This document shows positions 1 through 13,432 of a stretch of DNA of 64,000 nt, one piece after another. Location: positions 1,302,447-1,366,446 of the forward strand of contig JAJEKV010000041.1 in the NCBI GenBank assembly GCA_021234155.1, read 5' to 3'. The stretch's first letter is position 1; every line of letters starts with the position of its first letter. This DNA is from Isoetes taiwanensis. Its lineage: Eukaryota; Streptophyta; Lycopodiopsida; Isoetales; Isoetaceae. The notes below the pieces were generated by a model that had not been told where the DNA came from, ran no database searches, and was given only the letters and a program-made list of their open reading frames with translations. The translations under genes and the position numbers were made by a program.

Positions 1-281
1 TTTCCAAGCAGTTATATTAAACTTAGGTTCATGGAGGTTCAGAACTGGTATGCAAGCCAATTTGGTTAAGATGCAAATTTTGGTTATCTCTTCTTCATGG
101 CGGAGTAGAACTCCACAATTTACGTGGAATTGCAAATATACAAGTATCTTGGTGTAAATAATGATGTTGGATGTTATAGTCAATAGAAGGCGGGTGGGTG
201 GTGGTACATGCACTTATGGTTTGAACAAAAGGGAGGCCCTTTTTGTTTTTTTTCTCTTTTCTTTTTTTTTTTTTTAAAAAA
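1..281. other. AT-rich sequence without a recognised gene
   Basis: No coding signal was recognised. A T-rich tract near 240-275 stands immediately before the left edge of tandem unit A. Confidence 0.5.
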
Positions 282-1540
282 TTAGTAATCAAAGCAAAAA
301 AAACCACGTTTCTAAAAAGCCTGAGACCTAATCTGTTCAAATAAATAAAAAAAACATTAGGTGTCTAAGCAGAATTATAGGTCGTCAAAAATTAGGTCAT
401 CTGTTGTCCATCCCTACTCACCTCTAGCCCATCTACAGGAGCAACCTTATTTTGGGTTCATTTTTTTGTGGATGCATAATTACAAGTGATTTGGATGCAC
501 GATTCCCTTTGCCGTGGGATTGACTGGAAAACTTGTACTAAAAATATGATAGAAGCAAGGGGCAAAAAAAACGGGCACCCCTACATGCTAAAGAGTAATT
601 GCATCATCAAACACACTAGTTCCAAATGTTGATTGGTTGAGCTAGTTCTCTTATTTGGTGTGGAGGGCTAGGAAAACACTAGATTTATGCGACATGGGTC
701 AACATCGCCCTAAAGCTTGCCCGGAAGGAAAAGATGTCAAGGTTGGCTCTCGAGATGGACTATGTAGAAACATTCCTATGTATGGATAAATAATAATGCA
801 TATATGACAACCGATTGTGTCTTCTTGTAATGCATGTCCGATATTTTACCCTCAAAGATTAGGTGAAACCATTCACATAGCACACCACCTATGTTGAGAG
901 TTATGTAAAGAAAATGGAAGAATATTGGACTCATGTCATACATTTGCTAAAAAGGGCGTGAAAAAAAGCCTAAGCAATGACACATTTTAAGTTTCAAACT
1001 TTTTTTCTTTTATCGCCTTTTGAAATTCTCACTAAAATTCCAACCTATAATTTGTCAAGGAAGTCGCTTTATTATCTATTAAAAAGTGTTTTGAGGACAT
1101 TTAAATTTTAACTATAAAGCCCATTTGTAGAGTTAATTGATCAATTTTTGGGTGATTGGGAATTGGTCTAGTGGTCACACACTAGTTTGGATGCAAATGG
1201 ATCTCAACTTCCGCTTATCAAGGTTCATTTAATTAGTGATGATTGGATAGATAGATAGATAGATTGTATTTTAACTTCCACGCCACTAGGAAACATCAAA
1301 TGACATGTGACCACACACCACACTACATTGCAGAGGAATGTTGGTAAGGTATGTATCTCTCATAGGATGTTTTAATGATGATTAGATGGAATGCTTGCAA
1401 GGTATGTGTTTCGTAGGATATTAAAAGTATCTTATTCACGATCTTTTAAAAACAATGAATGAAATAAAGTGACAACTTGAGTGTTTCAAATTTGGTTGTT
1501 GAACTGAAATGGTTAATCATCATATGCTACAACATAAACC

Positions 1541-3210
1541 TTTTTTTGTAAGGATAAAATTAATTAATTAATAAGAAGAAAAGTACAAGAAGAGCGACTC
1601 ATGGAATGTTCTTCAAGCAATCATATCTTGAAAATGGACTTGCTAAACATATTTTACAACTATTCTTGAATCGATATTGATTACAATGAAACCATTCTAA
1701 TGTTGAACCACAATTCTTTGTCCAAAGAGGGTCCTTTCCCCGCATCTGATGGCCACCTTAAACGTTTCCGAGGGGACGTGAGGAGAGGTTAATTTGTCAC
1801 CTCAAATGAGAGATCAATGCACCAGGATACAATCTTCATTCCTAAAACCTTCATGTGTCTTATCTTCCATATGAGCCAAATAGCCTTTTTACGCAGATGG
1901 AAGGCTAGTTTTTGATAGGGCCACCGCAAGGATATATCCTAGAAGAACCTCTTGACTACAGAGAGGTGTGAAATAGGCATCAATGCCATTTGGGCTGAAT
2001 TTTCAACAAACAAGAATAGAGGGTGTTCCTCCAAATGCCATGACGACCACATTTGGACATAATTCATTAATAAACGGTTTTATCATGTGAACCCATGTGT
2101 TCGCCTCAAAGAACAGTGCACTATTTGCCACAATAGTTTGTTGACATGTAGGGGAAATGTGAGTCCACACCCATCTCCAAATTTTTGCCCAAATTAATCG
2201 GGATGTTGTGTCTTACAAGAATTTGCCTTGAGATATGTTATCCATGGGTTTGGAGGGGGCAACTCATTAAGAATGTTTAGGACTTGACAAAGTTTGAGGG
2301 GTCGATTGGATTACAATGCCACACCCTCCTTGTCCCATTTTGGGATTCTAGCCAAAATTAAATTATTTGCCACGGCCCGGATCGCGGGGAATCTTGTTCC
2401 TTAAGGAGAAACATGCCGTTAAACACCTTGATTGACATGCCCATCAAGATGTGGGTCCACTCCAAGAAACCCAATGTTTTGACCATTCGCTTGAACTCGA
2501 GGATCAACATAGGATGCCAATATCTGGATAATGGATTTGATCAACAAGCGGGATGTGTTATGGCGGATGATGTCAATGATACAACTGCCCATCAATGGTC
2601 AAATTCATTTGAAACTTGCTCTTGTGCTTGTAGAAGACCCCTAAGCTAGAGAGGAATACATAGGGAAATTGATCAGAATAGCATTTGGAAAAGACCACGC
2701 TTGTTGGAGCTACTTTGGTGGACAAATGTATGCAAAAATTGAATCTCTTGAAGAGGCGTTGGAAGTTTTTAATCATGCCAAAGAAGTCAAGCTCTATAGA
2801 TGCCATATAAAGAGGCTATGGGAATGAACCATGAGAGTAACAAGGCTACTACAATGCTTTCATGACATGCACCAATTGAGTGTAAACAGCGATGCCAAAC
2901 ATTCATCTTCCTACTAGTGGTACGGTGTTCAAATGGGATATTTCAAGAGCAATGACAAATCACCATGGCATTTTTACCAAGCGGATTAGATTAACATTGT
3001 AGACCATGGGCTCGATTGGGAATGTGCACAATGCGAGAAAACTTTGTTGGAAGCATTGTCTCATAACCCGTGTCTAGAGAATGTTTCCAAATAGCTCTTT
3101 TGTTTTAGTAAATTAAATCTCATGGGGAAGTAGAAAAGGAAGGAATCAGATGTTTTCGGGAGCTTGTGAGGAGGAACCCAAATTGCCATCCTCAACCCCT
3201 CTATGACACC
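1541..3210 (-). mobile_element. Decayed LINE 3' half in unit A
   Basis: This is the unit-A counterpart of the LINE relic at 6424-8130. No usable reading frame remains; it is identified by alignment to the better copy. The inferred 3' end is at the low-coordinate side, where the minus strand runs through TTAATTTTATCCTTAC into an A-run. That resembles the other LINE-like tails in the window (near 11300, 49790 and 57615). Compared with unit B, small substitutions and deletions are frequent and many fall at CAG or CTG triplets. Confidence 0.6.
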
Positions 3211-5152
3211 TAAACAACCATGGGCAAGTTAAAGAGGGATTAGAAGAATATGGCAAAATATAAATGGTCAAAGAAAAATAGAAAGTAGTTAACAAAAAAA
3301 TTTTGAATTCACATTTGTAGTAGTTGAAGAAATGATCGAGTAATACAAATGTTGATTTCTTGCATGAACTTGGTAAAGATATATGCCAAATATGGAGCAT
3401 TCAATATGTTGGGCTCATCTAAAAGTTTTAAATGAAGCAAGATTGTGTTTTAATGTAGAAAGAATGGATATAAGATTTGGGCATCTATCAACATTCTTGA
3501 TAGAAGTATATTCAAGTAACTATTAAAATTGAGAATTCTGTCAATGATGGTCATGAAGAGCAATTTAAAGGTTTATCTAAGGTTTTGAAAAGCAACCAAT
3601 GCACAAGCCCAAAGGGAAGATTATCATGTTATGAAAATAACCGGGTTCAATAATCCGGGGTTTGCTCTCTCGAGGATATGTGGTAATGTGTTCTCATGTC
3701 TTCTTATATCTTTGATTTTGAAGTAAGATCTTAAAACACTCAATGCAAGGTCAAGGGTTCAAATTTCACTTATGGAGTCCATCATTTTGGATCATGACCT
3801 TTGGAGGTCACAATGCATGAAATAAATGGGCAATGAAATTCATGGCAATGGATGATGCTCAAATAGGGGGATAAATACATCATACAAATGCAACAAACCA
3901 AAATAGCATAAAATATACAACAACAAAATATTTTCGATTTATCTCTCAATATACAAACATCCTATATTGGTCAAAACGGAGTTTGAAGACCAAATCCTAG
4001 TTCCATCGAATGTGAATGATGCTTATGGATATACATTTGCTCAAGGTGAAGCAGGATTTCTATTTGTTCTGGAAGAAACCAATTGTTCCACCATGCCAAG
4101 GTAAAACCATAAGAGTAACAAATAACCATCTCTTTTTGGATTGCCATGAACAAGGGCAAACTCTAAGATTGGTACCAGGAAATTTTCAATCTTTAGTTAT
4201 TTTCAAAATTGGTTAGCAATTTTACGGATTGAGCTGGAAATATTTTGGAACGACCTAAATTTTTACTTGCTTTTGGTTTGTTAAGCCTATTCTTATGGTA
4301 TGGTTAAATTTGTTGTTCTTTTTAATGAAAAATACATTTTTTACTTATGTACTTTCAATATTCTAGAAAAGGGATAGATAAAAATATTAGTAATATAAGT
4401 TTTATGCCAACAACCCCTTTTTCTAAGCAATGTACACATAGAGGACCTACATGTGTTGTCAAGGTTAGAGGCTTGATTATAGGTTGTTGGATTCATGACT
4501 TTGTGTCTATAGTATCATTTTATTTTCACTTCCCTTCTGAGGAAAAGCGGATGTTCAAGATAATTAGTTTGGTTGAACATCCATGTTGTACTATAGCTCT
4601 CATGGAACTCTATGTTATTTCAAGCTTATAAGATTGATTATTTATACATTATATATGGACCCATTAACTAACTCCGCATGCACAACCTTTTTACATATCA
4701 TGGTAAACAACTCCATATATAGTCACTAAGTAAGGTGGCCATGTTCCATTTCAATATGCTTGGAAATTTCATTTGCAAGGGTATTCCATCATTCCCTAAC
4801 TATAAGATGCCTCACAGTTATGCAAGTGATTACATCTCAAACTCAACTTTGGGACATCCAACAAAACATCTAGACAATAAGTTATGACTCAAGCACTCTC
4901 ACATCATATTGATACCATTCTTACACTATATCAATGAAATTCTAGATTAGCATCTATAAGTCCATGGTCAAACTTAAAATAAAAACTCCGAGTCAATAGA
5001 AAATGCATCAATGCTCATACATGACTATGATTTATAAAGATGCCATTTCTAAGTCTTGGAATTGTTGTGGATGCTTTAGAAGTTAAAAAAAAAAAAAAAA
5101 AAAAAATCACATCATCCCCCTGATAGCACTAGGAAAACAATTTTTGTGAAAG
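3211..5152. repeat. Rest of unit A: anonymous DNA and a LINE remnant
   Basis: Sequence at 3720-3770 and its partner near 8650-8700 contains 'GGTCAAGGGTTCAAATTTC', which resembles a tRNA-type B box and may mark an old SINE. Segment 4955-5152 matches 9948-10165 and so derives from the antisense LINE reverse-transcriptase region there, with a poly(A) tract inserted at 5077-5106. No host gene was recognised. Confidence 0.5.
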
Positions 5153-6423
5153 CACCTTGTTTAATTAGTAATCAAAAAAAAAACCAACGTTTCTAAAAAG
5201 CAATGGAGACCTAACTGCTCTTCAAATAAATAAAAAAAACATTAGGTGTCTATCCTTAGAATTATAGGCGTCAAATTAGGCCAATATTTGTCCATCCATA
5301 CTCACCTCTAGCCCATCTGGGATATCAACCTTATTTTCGGTTCATAGTTTTTGTGGATGCATAATTACAAGTGATTTGGATGCACGATTAGTGAACCTCT
5401 TTCAAGAAAACTTGTACTAAAAATATGATAAAGATGACATAAAAAATGTGGGCACCCTTATCACATGCTATGACATGGTAATTGCATCATCAAACACACC
5501 TAGTTCCAAATGTTGATTGGTTGAGCTAGTTCTCTTATTTGGTGTGGAGGGCTTTACTAGATTTATCGACATGGGTCAACATCCTAATTCTACCGGAACA
5601 AAAGATGTCAAGGTTGGTGTGGAGATGGACTATTAAAAAGCATTCCTATGTATGGATAAATAATAATGCATATATGACCAAATGATATTCTTGTGTCTTC
5701 TAATAATGCATGTCGACTCTTTTTACCCTCAAAGATTAGGTGAAACCATTGGGCATGACACCACCTATTGTGAGAGTTATGTAAAGAAAATGTATTTGAA
5801 CAGGACTCATGTCATACATTTGCTAAAACAAGAACAAAAAGCCTAAGCAATGACACATTTTAAGTTTCAAACTTTTGCTTTCTTTTATCGCCTTTTGAAA
5901 TTCTCAATAAAATTCCCAATCTGTAATTTGTCAAGGAAGCTGCTTTATTATCTATGTTAAAGTGTTTTGAGGACATTTAAATTTTAACTATAAAGCCCAT
6001 TTGTAGAGTTAATTGATCAATTTTTTTGGGTGATTGGGAATTGGTCTAGTGGTCACACACTAGTTTGGATGCAAATGGATCTCAACTTCTGGCTTATCAA
6101 GGTTCCTTAATTAGCGATGATTGGATAGATAGATAGATAGATTGTATTTTAACGTCACTTGCCACTAAGAGCATCACTTCAAGTTTTTTGGATGTGACCA
6201 CACACCACACTACATTGCGGAGGGAATGTTGGTAAATTGTATCTCATTAGGATGTTTTAATGATGATTAGATGGAATGCTTGCAAGATATGTGTTTCTCG
6301 TAGGATATTAAAAGTATCTTATTTACGATCTTTTAAAAAATAATGAATGAAATAAAGTGACAACTTGAGTGTGGCAAATTTGGTTGTTGAACTGAAATGG
6401 TTAATCATCATATCAATACAACA

Positions 6424-8130
6424 TAAACTTTTTTTTGTAAGGATAAAATTAATTAATTAATAAGAAACAAGGTACAAGAAGAGCGACATAGGGGTACAGC
6501 AGCCCAAGCAATCATGCTCAGGCGACAGCCCGCGCATAAAACATATTCTACAACTATTCTCACTGAATGAACACGCCGTTATTGTCTACAATGAAACCAT
6601 TCTCACTAAATGAACACACCGTTATTGTCTACAATAAAGAGGGTCCTTTCCCAGATGGCCACCGTAAACAGCATTCCGAGGGGAGGCCTGGTAGGAGAGG
6701 CATAATTTGTACCTCAAATGAGAGATCAATGCACCGGGGATACAACTCTTCATTCCTAAAACCTTCATGTGTCGTCGTCTCTTCCATATGAGCCAAAGTA
6801 GCCAAGCTTTAGATGGATGGAAGGCTAGTTTCTTAACACAGGGGCCACACCGCAAGGATATATCCCTAGAAGAACCTCTTGACTCTGAGGAGAGAGGTGT
6901 GAAATAGGCATCAATGCCATGTGGGCTGAATCTACGTGCACAAGAATATCGATGTTCCTCCAAGGCCACAACACGACGACCACACACTGGACATAATTCA
7001 TTAATAAACGGTTTTATCATGTGAACCCATGTGTTCAGCCCTCAAAGAACAGTGCACTATTTGCCACAATAGTGTGTGAATTTTGGGAGGTGAAATTGGA
7101 GTCCACACCCATCTCCAAATCTTGCCCCAATCGTCTTCTGGTACCTGCGAGCCTATCCATCCCCGGGGGGGAGGGGGCAACTCATCCTGAATGTATAGGA
7201 CTTGACAAAGTTTGAGGGGTCGATCTTCGGATTACAATGCCACACCCTCCTGTCCCTTATGGGGGTTCTAGCGGCAAATTATTTGCCACTCGGGCCCAGA
7301 TCGCACGATCTTGTTCCTTAAGGAGAAACATGCCGCAGAATAATTGCCAGGGTGCCAACTGTCCATCAAGATACCAATCCTCCACCGAAGAAACCCCATG
7401 TTGTGACCATCTGCGTTGAACTCGAGGATCAACATAGGATGCCAATACCGAGGGTAATGCACTCGAGGCGAGAGGGATCCACCATGGCGATGATGTCAAC
7501 TGGATACAACTTCAGGCATCAATCTCAAAGAACGGGGAAACCTGCTCCCAGGCTTGTAGAAGACCCTTCAGAAAGGGAGAGGCATTGACATACGGCTTAA
7601 TCTCTGCGAATAGCACCCAGAGAAGCCGCGCACGAACAGCAAGTTTATGAAAAACAATTGAATGACAGAGACTGATGAAGCAGAATCATGCCAGGCGAGT
7701 CAAGCTCATATAGATGCCATATAAATATGCGTGGAGCATAAGAGAGACTTCGCTACTGTAATTCTACTTGCCATTGAAAGTTTTCTGCCCTTCTACCAAT
7801 TGAGATGTCGACGCAGGCCTACCAAAATAACTTCTCAATACCTATGGCTGCCAAATGGGATATCTAAGAGCCTAGAGCATCTATCCTGTGGCTGCATTTA
7901 CCAAGTTAAGTTAGACAACATGGCAGGCATGGGCTCGACTGATGACCACAATGCAGAACACTTTGTCCAGTTCATCAGACAACCTGACGCAATAGAGAAT
8001 GTTTCCAAAAGCTCTTTTGTTTTTAATAAATTCATCTCATCGGCCTGTAAAAAAGGAAGGAATCATCGGCGTATTGACTCCCAATCTGTTGTAACCCATC
8101 TGCCATCCTCAACCCCTCTATGACACCCAA
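6424..8130 (-). mobile_element. Non-LTR retrotransposon (LINE) relic, RT to 3' end
   Basis: Reading the minus strand from 8130 downward gives the end of a LINE reverse-transcriptase palm domain with a Y-A-D-D-S box at 8059-8073, then the typical ASGLxxNWxK-like stretch (SIASGCLMNWTKC). Further on comes the C-terminal zinc-binding region of plant LINEs (zf-RVT type), with a C-P-V-C pair near 6982-6993 and a WLLWLIWKRRR-type tail. The frame is broken by several shifts and stops. The 3' end lies near 6424, where the minus strand passes TTAATTTTATCCTTAC into an A-run. Ordering and spacing fit a 5'-truncated insertion. It is part of the duplicated unit, so the insertion predates the duplication. 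Confidence 0.75.
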
Positions 8131-9393
8131 AGCCATCACGAAGTTCAGCAACCGAAAAAGGGCTTCTGCGACAATGGCACAATATAAATCTTCAGCAAAA
8201 TAGACAAGTAGTTAATGATGAAATTTTGTTGCATTGTAGTAGTTGAAGAAATGATCGAGTAATGGTAGTACATCTAAGCACCGGAACTTATGTAAACTAT
8301 TTCTCTAATAACACCATTCAATATGTTGCACCCTACATTCCAAAAGTTTTAAATGATTTTAGATTAGTCTTTTAATTACTGTGGAGAATCGAGGTCAAGA
8401 TGTTCACAATAATCAACATTCTTGATAGAAGTATATTCAAGTATCTATTATACATGCTTGTCAGTTTCTAGTCAAAGATGGTTATTGGAAGAGACAATTT
8501 CATAAGGTTTGTCTTATGGTTTATTAAAAGGCAAGACTCTAACCACTGTACAAGCCCAGTGGAAGAAGCTTTAATGTTATGCTAATAAAGTTCTAATAAA
8601 AATGAACTCTCAAAAGAAAGGGTGCATAAGTATGTAGTGATATTAATAGTAAGATCTTAAATCATCACAAGCAAGGTCAAGGGTTCAAATTTCACTTATT
8701 GCAAGCTCATTTAGGGTAGTCAGGTGGTTCAGTGTCACAATGCATGAAATAAAGTGGCAATGAAATAAAGTGGCAATTGATTGTGACAAATTTGATTAAT
8801 CATCATACAAATACAACATAAGTCCTGAGTAAAATAGACAACAACAAATTACTTATTGTACCGTTCATATACAAACATCATTATGAGTCTACTGAAACAC
8901 AGTTTATTATATATAGAGGGATGCTTTACACACACAGAATGTTAGCTGATGCTTGTGGCACTCTTCTGTTGCTCATGTTTCAACAGGATTTCTACATACT
9001 GATAAGAGACCAATTGTGGATGGCTGACTCTTATGCCAAGGTAACTACAGATAGCTTCACCTCTACATATAACCATCTATTTTCCACTGCCATGAATTAT
9101 GATGACCCTAAGATCCCCACCATCTCCCCTTTCTTCTTTAGTGATGCAGGTTTGTTAGCAATTTCAACGATTGGATACTGGAAATAATTTTGGAACCATA
9201 TAAGTTTTTTACTTGCTTTTGGTTTGTTAAGCCTAACTTATGGAGGCCTTTCAAAAACTTTGTATGTTTTTCTTTAATTAATGAAAAAATCGGTTTAGTA
9301 TCTTATTTACGATCTTTTTGAAAACAATGCATGAAATAAAGTGACAATCGTGTGCCAGGAATCTAGCAAGCCCATTAAAAAAGGAGAAGTATT
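8131..9393. other. Anonymous part of unit B
   Basis: The open frame at 8921-9187 (plus) encodes 88 residues without a recognisable motif and is not conserved as an open frame in unit A. A possible tRNA-type B box lies near 8680. I see no supported gene. Confidence 0.4.
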
Positions 9394-9456
9394 AGATAGA
9401 TAGATAAGTAGGTAGGTAGGTAGGTAGGTAGGTAGGTAGATAGATAGATAGATAGA
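9394..9456. repeat. GATA/GGTA tetranucleotide microsatellite
   Basis: GATA repeats pass into GTAG repeats and back to GATA over about 63 bp. The tract is in unit B; no equivalent tract is seen at the matching place in unit A. Confidence 0.95.
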
Positions 9457-9672
9457 AACATGTTTAATTGTGGCTTTATCAAAAGGAATACAATGGGTAA
9501 GAGCCTGAGGAATAAGCCGTAATCCAAGATAATTATCCTTACCCATGAGAAATCTCTGAATTTCGAGATCATGACCTTACTTTGCAAATGGAAATCTATT
9601 ATGCCAACCCTCCAACAAAGTTAAATTTATACACTTAAACCATGCAATCTTACCCATAACCCCTGCTTCATT

Positions 9673-10300
9673 TCACCCCAAATAAATTTTTTGATAAGAC
9701 CCATAATCTCCTGAAACTTTGACAGAGTAGCAAGAATGGCAGAAGCCATATAAGACATGCTTAGAAACTATCACCCTTCCAGGGGTAGAAAGTTCCCAAC
9801 AAAAAAGATGCCTCCATAACCCTTCTATTATGACATTCCAAACATCAAAAGTTGGGACATGAATACCTACATGAACACCAAGAAGCTCTGTTGCCTTCCA
9901 TGAGGCAACACCTTCCAGGATATGCAAGAACACATGGTGGAACTTCATCATCTATAAGTCCATGGAGCAGGACATCCAACCAAAAACTCCAGAGTCAAAG
10001 GAAAATGTATCAAGTAGAAGCTTTGCATTTTGAAAATCTGCTATCAAGAATAAAAAGGTATCATCTGTATACTGATTAGATATTTCTTGAGAGCTGTTCT
10101 CCATAAGTAGACCCCTAATCACATCATCCTCGATAGCACTAGAAAACAATTGTGAAAGCACCTCTGCCATTATTGTGAAAAGCAATGGAGTTAAGGGGCA
10201 ACTTTGGGGAACTCCTCTACCAATAGAAAACACTGCAGAGGGCTCTCCTTAGAAGAGTATTGGAGATCTTGCAGAAGTATGCAACATCATATCCCTTGTG
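9673..10300 (-). mobile_element. LINE reverse-transcriptase fragment, antisense
   Basis: The minus-strand frame shows RT landmarks in order: GVPQSCPLTPLLF (family norm GVRQGCPLSPLLF), then the catalytic box as Y-T-D-D-T at 10057-10071 instead of Y-A-D-D-T. After a frame change comes a downstream segment with LLGVHVGI and a conserved 'PGRVIVSKHVLYG' motif, the equivalent of the plant LINE 'AGRILVVNQVLL' region. The fragment lacks the endonuclease and the C-terminal zinc region. It ends near 9600, so it is truncated at both ends. It is independent of the LINE at 6.4-8.1 kb, because both contain the post-YxDD region. Its first part lies across the unit B boundary at 10165. Confidence 0.8.
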
Positions 10301-11318
10301 AATGGGATATCCAATCGCTTGTGCTCAATTGACTGCTCCTTCTTGGTGGGTTCCCCTAGCTGATAAAGAACCTCTTTGTAGTACTATGCACCCATTGACT
10401 CAAAGATGGTGGAAAATGACTAGAGTCTTATCAATTGCAGCATGGTATAGCTCACATCATTTCCCGAATATAGGAGGCTTTTCGGTTTAAAGTTCTTGTT
10501 GGGGCGATGGGATAGAGCTCTTTAGCAAAAAGTCGTTGATTATCTACATCCTATTCTACCACAACAAAAAGATGTTTTGGTGTGGACGTATCAGCAGAAG
10601 GTTAAAAAGTGCAGACTTTTGAACTCTACGTATAAGCTATTGCTTGATACTGATATTCTTCCGCCTTCTAATAAGTGGCCCCTTCAACTCAAATCCTCCT
10701 CAATGGCGGCCGGATGTGGACTTGGGCATGAGATAAGCTAGTTCATTCTAAAGTGGTTGTATTTTGGTGGCAGATTCTTCATAGATGTCTTCGGGTTAAT
10801 GTTCTTGTCCACAAGTTTGACCCTAGAATATTGATCTGTGTCCAGTATGTAAGCAAAGATCTAAGACCATTGAGCATTGCTTTTTAAAGTGTGGCCACCT
10901 TAGACATGTATGGGATTGGTGGTTCTCCCTTTTTTCAGGTATCATTAACAAGTCAACAAGTGCTTTTGGCAATTTACGCAAGTCCCTGGACAAAGTTACA
11001 AAGCCAGGCAGCAAGTTGGTTGCTTTGGACTATTTGAAAAAGACGAAGACTGGTAGTCTTCAAAGGTATGGATATGGCAGATGACGGTATTCTCCAATAT
11101 GCTCAAGGTAGTATAGTTAAGTCTTATCATTGTTCTTCACTTGCCCCTCGTAAGAGGCGCTTTGAGGAGTTTTTGGATGTGCACTCTTACGGATAGGCAA
11201 GTTGCTTCACTTAGTGGGTTTCCATGCTTATCCTCTGATATTTTATGTCTATCTTTACATCTTTACTTGTATTTGACTTTTGTTTAAATAAAGATTGACG
11301 TCCTTCAACAAAAATAAA
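10301..11318 (+). mobile_element. LINE C-terminal zinc region and 3' end, sense
   Basis: This plus-strand relic faces away from the preceding LINE fragment. An open stretch at 10302-10490 is followed by broken frames. A zf-RVT-like cysteine/histidine motif, CPVCKQRSKTIEHCFLKC, is read at 10839-10892, preceded by VVVFWWQILHRCLRVNVL-like sequence and followed by a W-rich block, the usual C-terminal end of plant LINE pol. The tail near 11285-11318 (AATAAAGATTGACGTCCTTC) resembles the tails at about 49790 and 57615, suggesting one LINE family. Multiple stops show it is dead. Confidence 0.7.
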
Positions 11319-13432
11319 GTGACAATTTGATTGTGACAAATTTGATTGTTGAACTGAAATGGTTAATCATCATATTAATACAACATAAATCTTGAGTGAA
11401 ATAGACAAATTTAATAAGTTACAGAGGGAATTAGTTGCATTGTGATCATATCTGACATATTCTAAAGATTTGGTTGAAGACACCTTGATCGCATGCTCCT
11501 AGTGTGTAGGTAAAACCCATTGTCAAGAAATGAATTATATGCTATGAACGCTATGAATATATTGTTTTATAATATTAAAGACTAAAAAAATAACAGGTAA
11601 TATTGAGTCAGATGGTGGATACTGACTTGCTAAATGGTGAGAATATTTTAAATATTTCCACCCCCTCCATAAACAAGGATTTGCCTTTTGGATAATCCCA
11701 CACCAACCCCCTCTCCCCTCCAAAGAAAAAACACAAGAAATAAAAATAAAAATAAAACTAAAAACAAGCAGCAGCGGCGGCAACAACATTCTATTTATAG
11801 TAAAATGAATGCATTGAATGTGACAATTGCATCATATGAAAAGGTGATGATGCAATTTTATATGCTACAAGATGGTGATGCGCCACACCATCGCCACACT
11901 GGCTGAATTTGGAAGGTGTTATGGTCTTGAAATTGATAGTCAATGATGAAGATATAAAACCAGTAAGTTTGTTTGGAGTGGACTATTTTAAAGTTTGCAT
12001 TTAACATACGACCAACTAATCTTTTCACGTAGTTGTATTAAATAAGTCAAAACCATTTTGGGAACATAACATGAGCCAATTAAAAAACATTTTGAAGAGG
12101 TTATGCAAGATCTGTACATTTAGACTTTTCCAATGTACATTGATAGAATATCATTGGATGTTTGGTATTTTTGGCTTATGGATTCACATCTTTTGCCATA
12201 GTTTGTACTTGAAAATGGCAGAGCTCGAGAAGAATCAAGTTAATCCTAGAAATACTCCTTAGTATCTGGCCAGCATTGTTTCTGAGGAGGAGAACCCTTT
12301 TAATGCATTGATTCTGCAGGATTCGATGATGAATATTGATATCATATTTCTTGTACATTAGAATTAATTCTATTCCATGGCCACGGATTTGGGGTGTATT
12401 ATCGTTTGGGGTGTCTCATAATTTTTCGTGACCATTATCAAATAACCTCACAACCCTTCATTCTGCGTGAAGATGTGGTCAAACACCCTCGGCTTGATCC
12501 GCCCTATAAATACAACTTATTTAGTGGTTCTAACTTGATTAAATCAAGATACAACCTCTCATACGTACAACACATTCATACAATACCAGAATTGATTCAA
12601 CAGAGCATGGGGAGTTGAATCTAGCAAAATACGGATGCTTTATAGACATTGCAACCATCCCAACTAAAGGATGACTACATATGATCCTCTTCAACATATG
12701 AAAGTCCATGTGTGGTGGTAATCGATCTGACGTCGCTCAAAGCATTTGCATTTCACGATACTAGAGCAATTACCACCATCCATACACATTCTAAACTTTC
12801 AGAAAGAATCTGCAAAGAATAAAACATATACAAGTTAGTGAGCCTGGAACCCAGCAAGATGCCCATGCTCATCTGGGCATAGCAGCTATTCCAAAGAAGG
12901 GATAACCGCTATACCCAGGGGCCGTAGCGCACTGAAAATTTTACAAAGCCAGTACACACGTTCAATAATGTGTCCCAAATTAATAAACCAATTCAAGCTT
13001 TTAGTCATATAAAGCAGCATCAATTTTAACGAACAAGAGACAAAACAAACACGTATACATTATCCAAAAACTACCATACAATGCATTGAAAAAACCTCAA
13101 CTCAGCCAACTAGCAGCCACATGTGTTGCAATGCACCCAGTTGAGCCCTCCAACTTCTATGTGCTCATGCAAGCACTAAACCATATGTCAAACCTCATAA
13201 CTTTACACGGAAACATGAAAGCATAGAAAACAAAACATATTTCAAACAATAGTTCATGGTTGGCCCAAATTGTACATGCCTTATAACAGCATCCACCTGG
13301 CGAATCTTCTGAATTAACAAAGCTTTTGCAAGACTCATGAGAGACCGCAAAATATATAACTCTAAAACTCGCACATTTAATTGTTCCCATTCCACACTAG
13401 ATATGGCATTATCAATAGAAACAAAAAGCGCA
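11319..13432. other. Intergenic DNA without recognised genes
   Basis: AT-rich. A purine-rich segment with a run of AAATAAAAATAAAA lies near 11735-11770. Several short open frames (60-84 residues, both strands) have no motif or compositional support. Nothing else was recognised. Confidence 0.5.

Larger units (their letters stand above)
282..5152. repeat. Tandem duplication, unit A (about 4.9 kb)
   Basis: Unit A matches unit B (5153-10165) in the same order and orientation. Matching anchors are 'ATTAGTAATCAAA' near 282 and 5163, GATAGATAGATAG near 1250 and 6125, 'AATTAATTAATAAG' near 1560 and 6450, 'GGTTTGTTAAGCCTA' near 4275 and 9220, and 'CATCTATAAGTCCATGG' near 4955 and 9948. The offset grows from about 4.88 to 4.99 kb because unit B carries extra short segments. 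The segment 4340-4950 matches poorly. At 5152/5153 a LINE-derived stretch in unit A stops and the start of unit B follows directly, as expected at a head-to-tail junction. Confidence 0.85.
5153..10165. repeat. Tandem duplication, unit B (about 5.0 kb)
   Basis: This is the direct repeat partner of unit A and the better preserved of the two. It keeps readable LINE frames on the minus strand at 6.6-8.1 kb and 9.67-10.2 kb. At its right edge the LINE sequence continues without a break past 10165, so this unit holds the original flank and unit A is the side truncated at the junction. Confidence 0.85.

Noticed and set aside
1250-1266. GATA run as a notable microsatellite
   Set aside because: Only about four units, present identically in both tandem units; not remarkable by itself.
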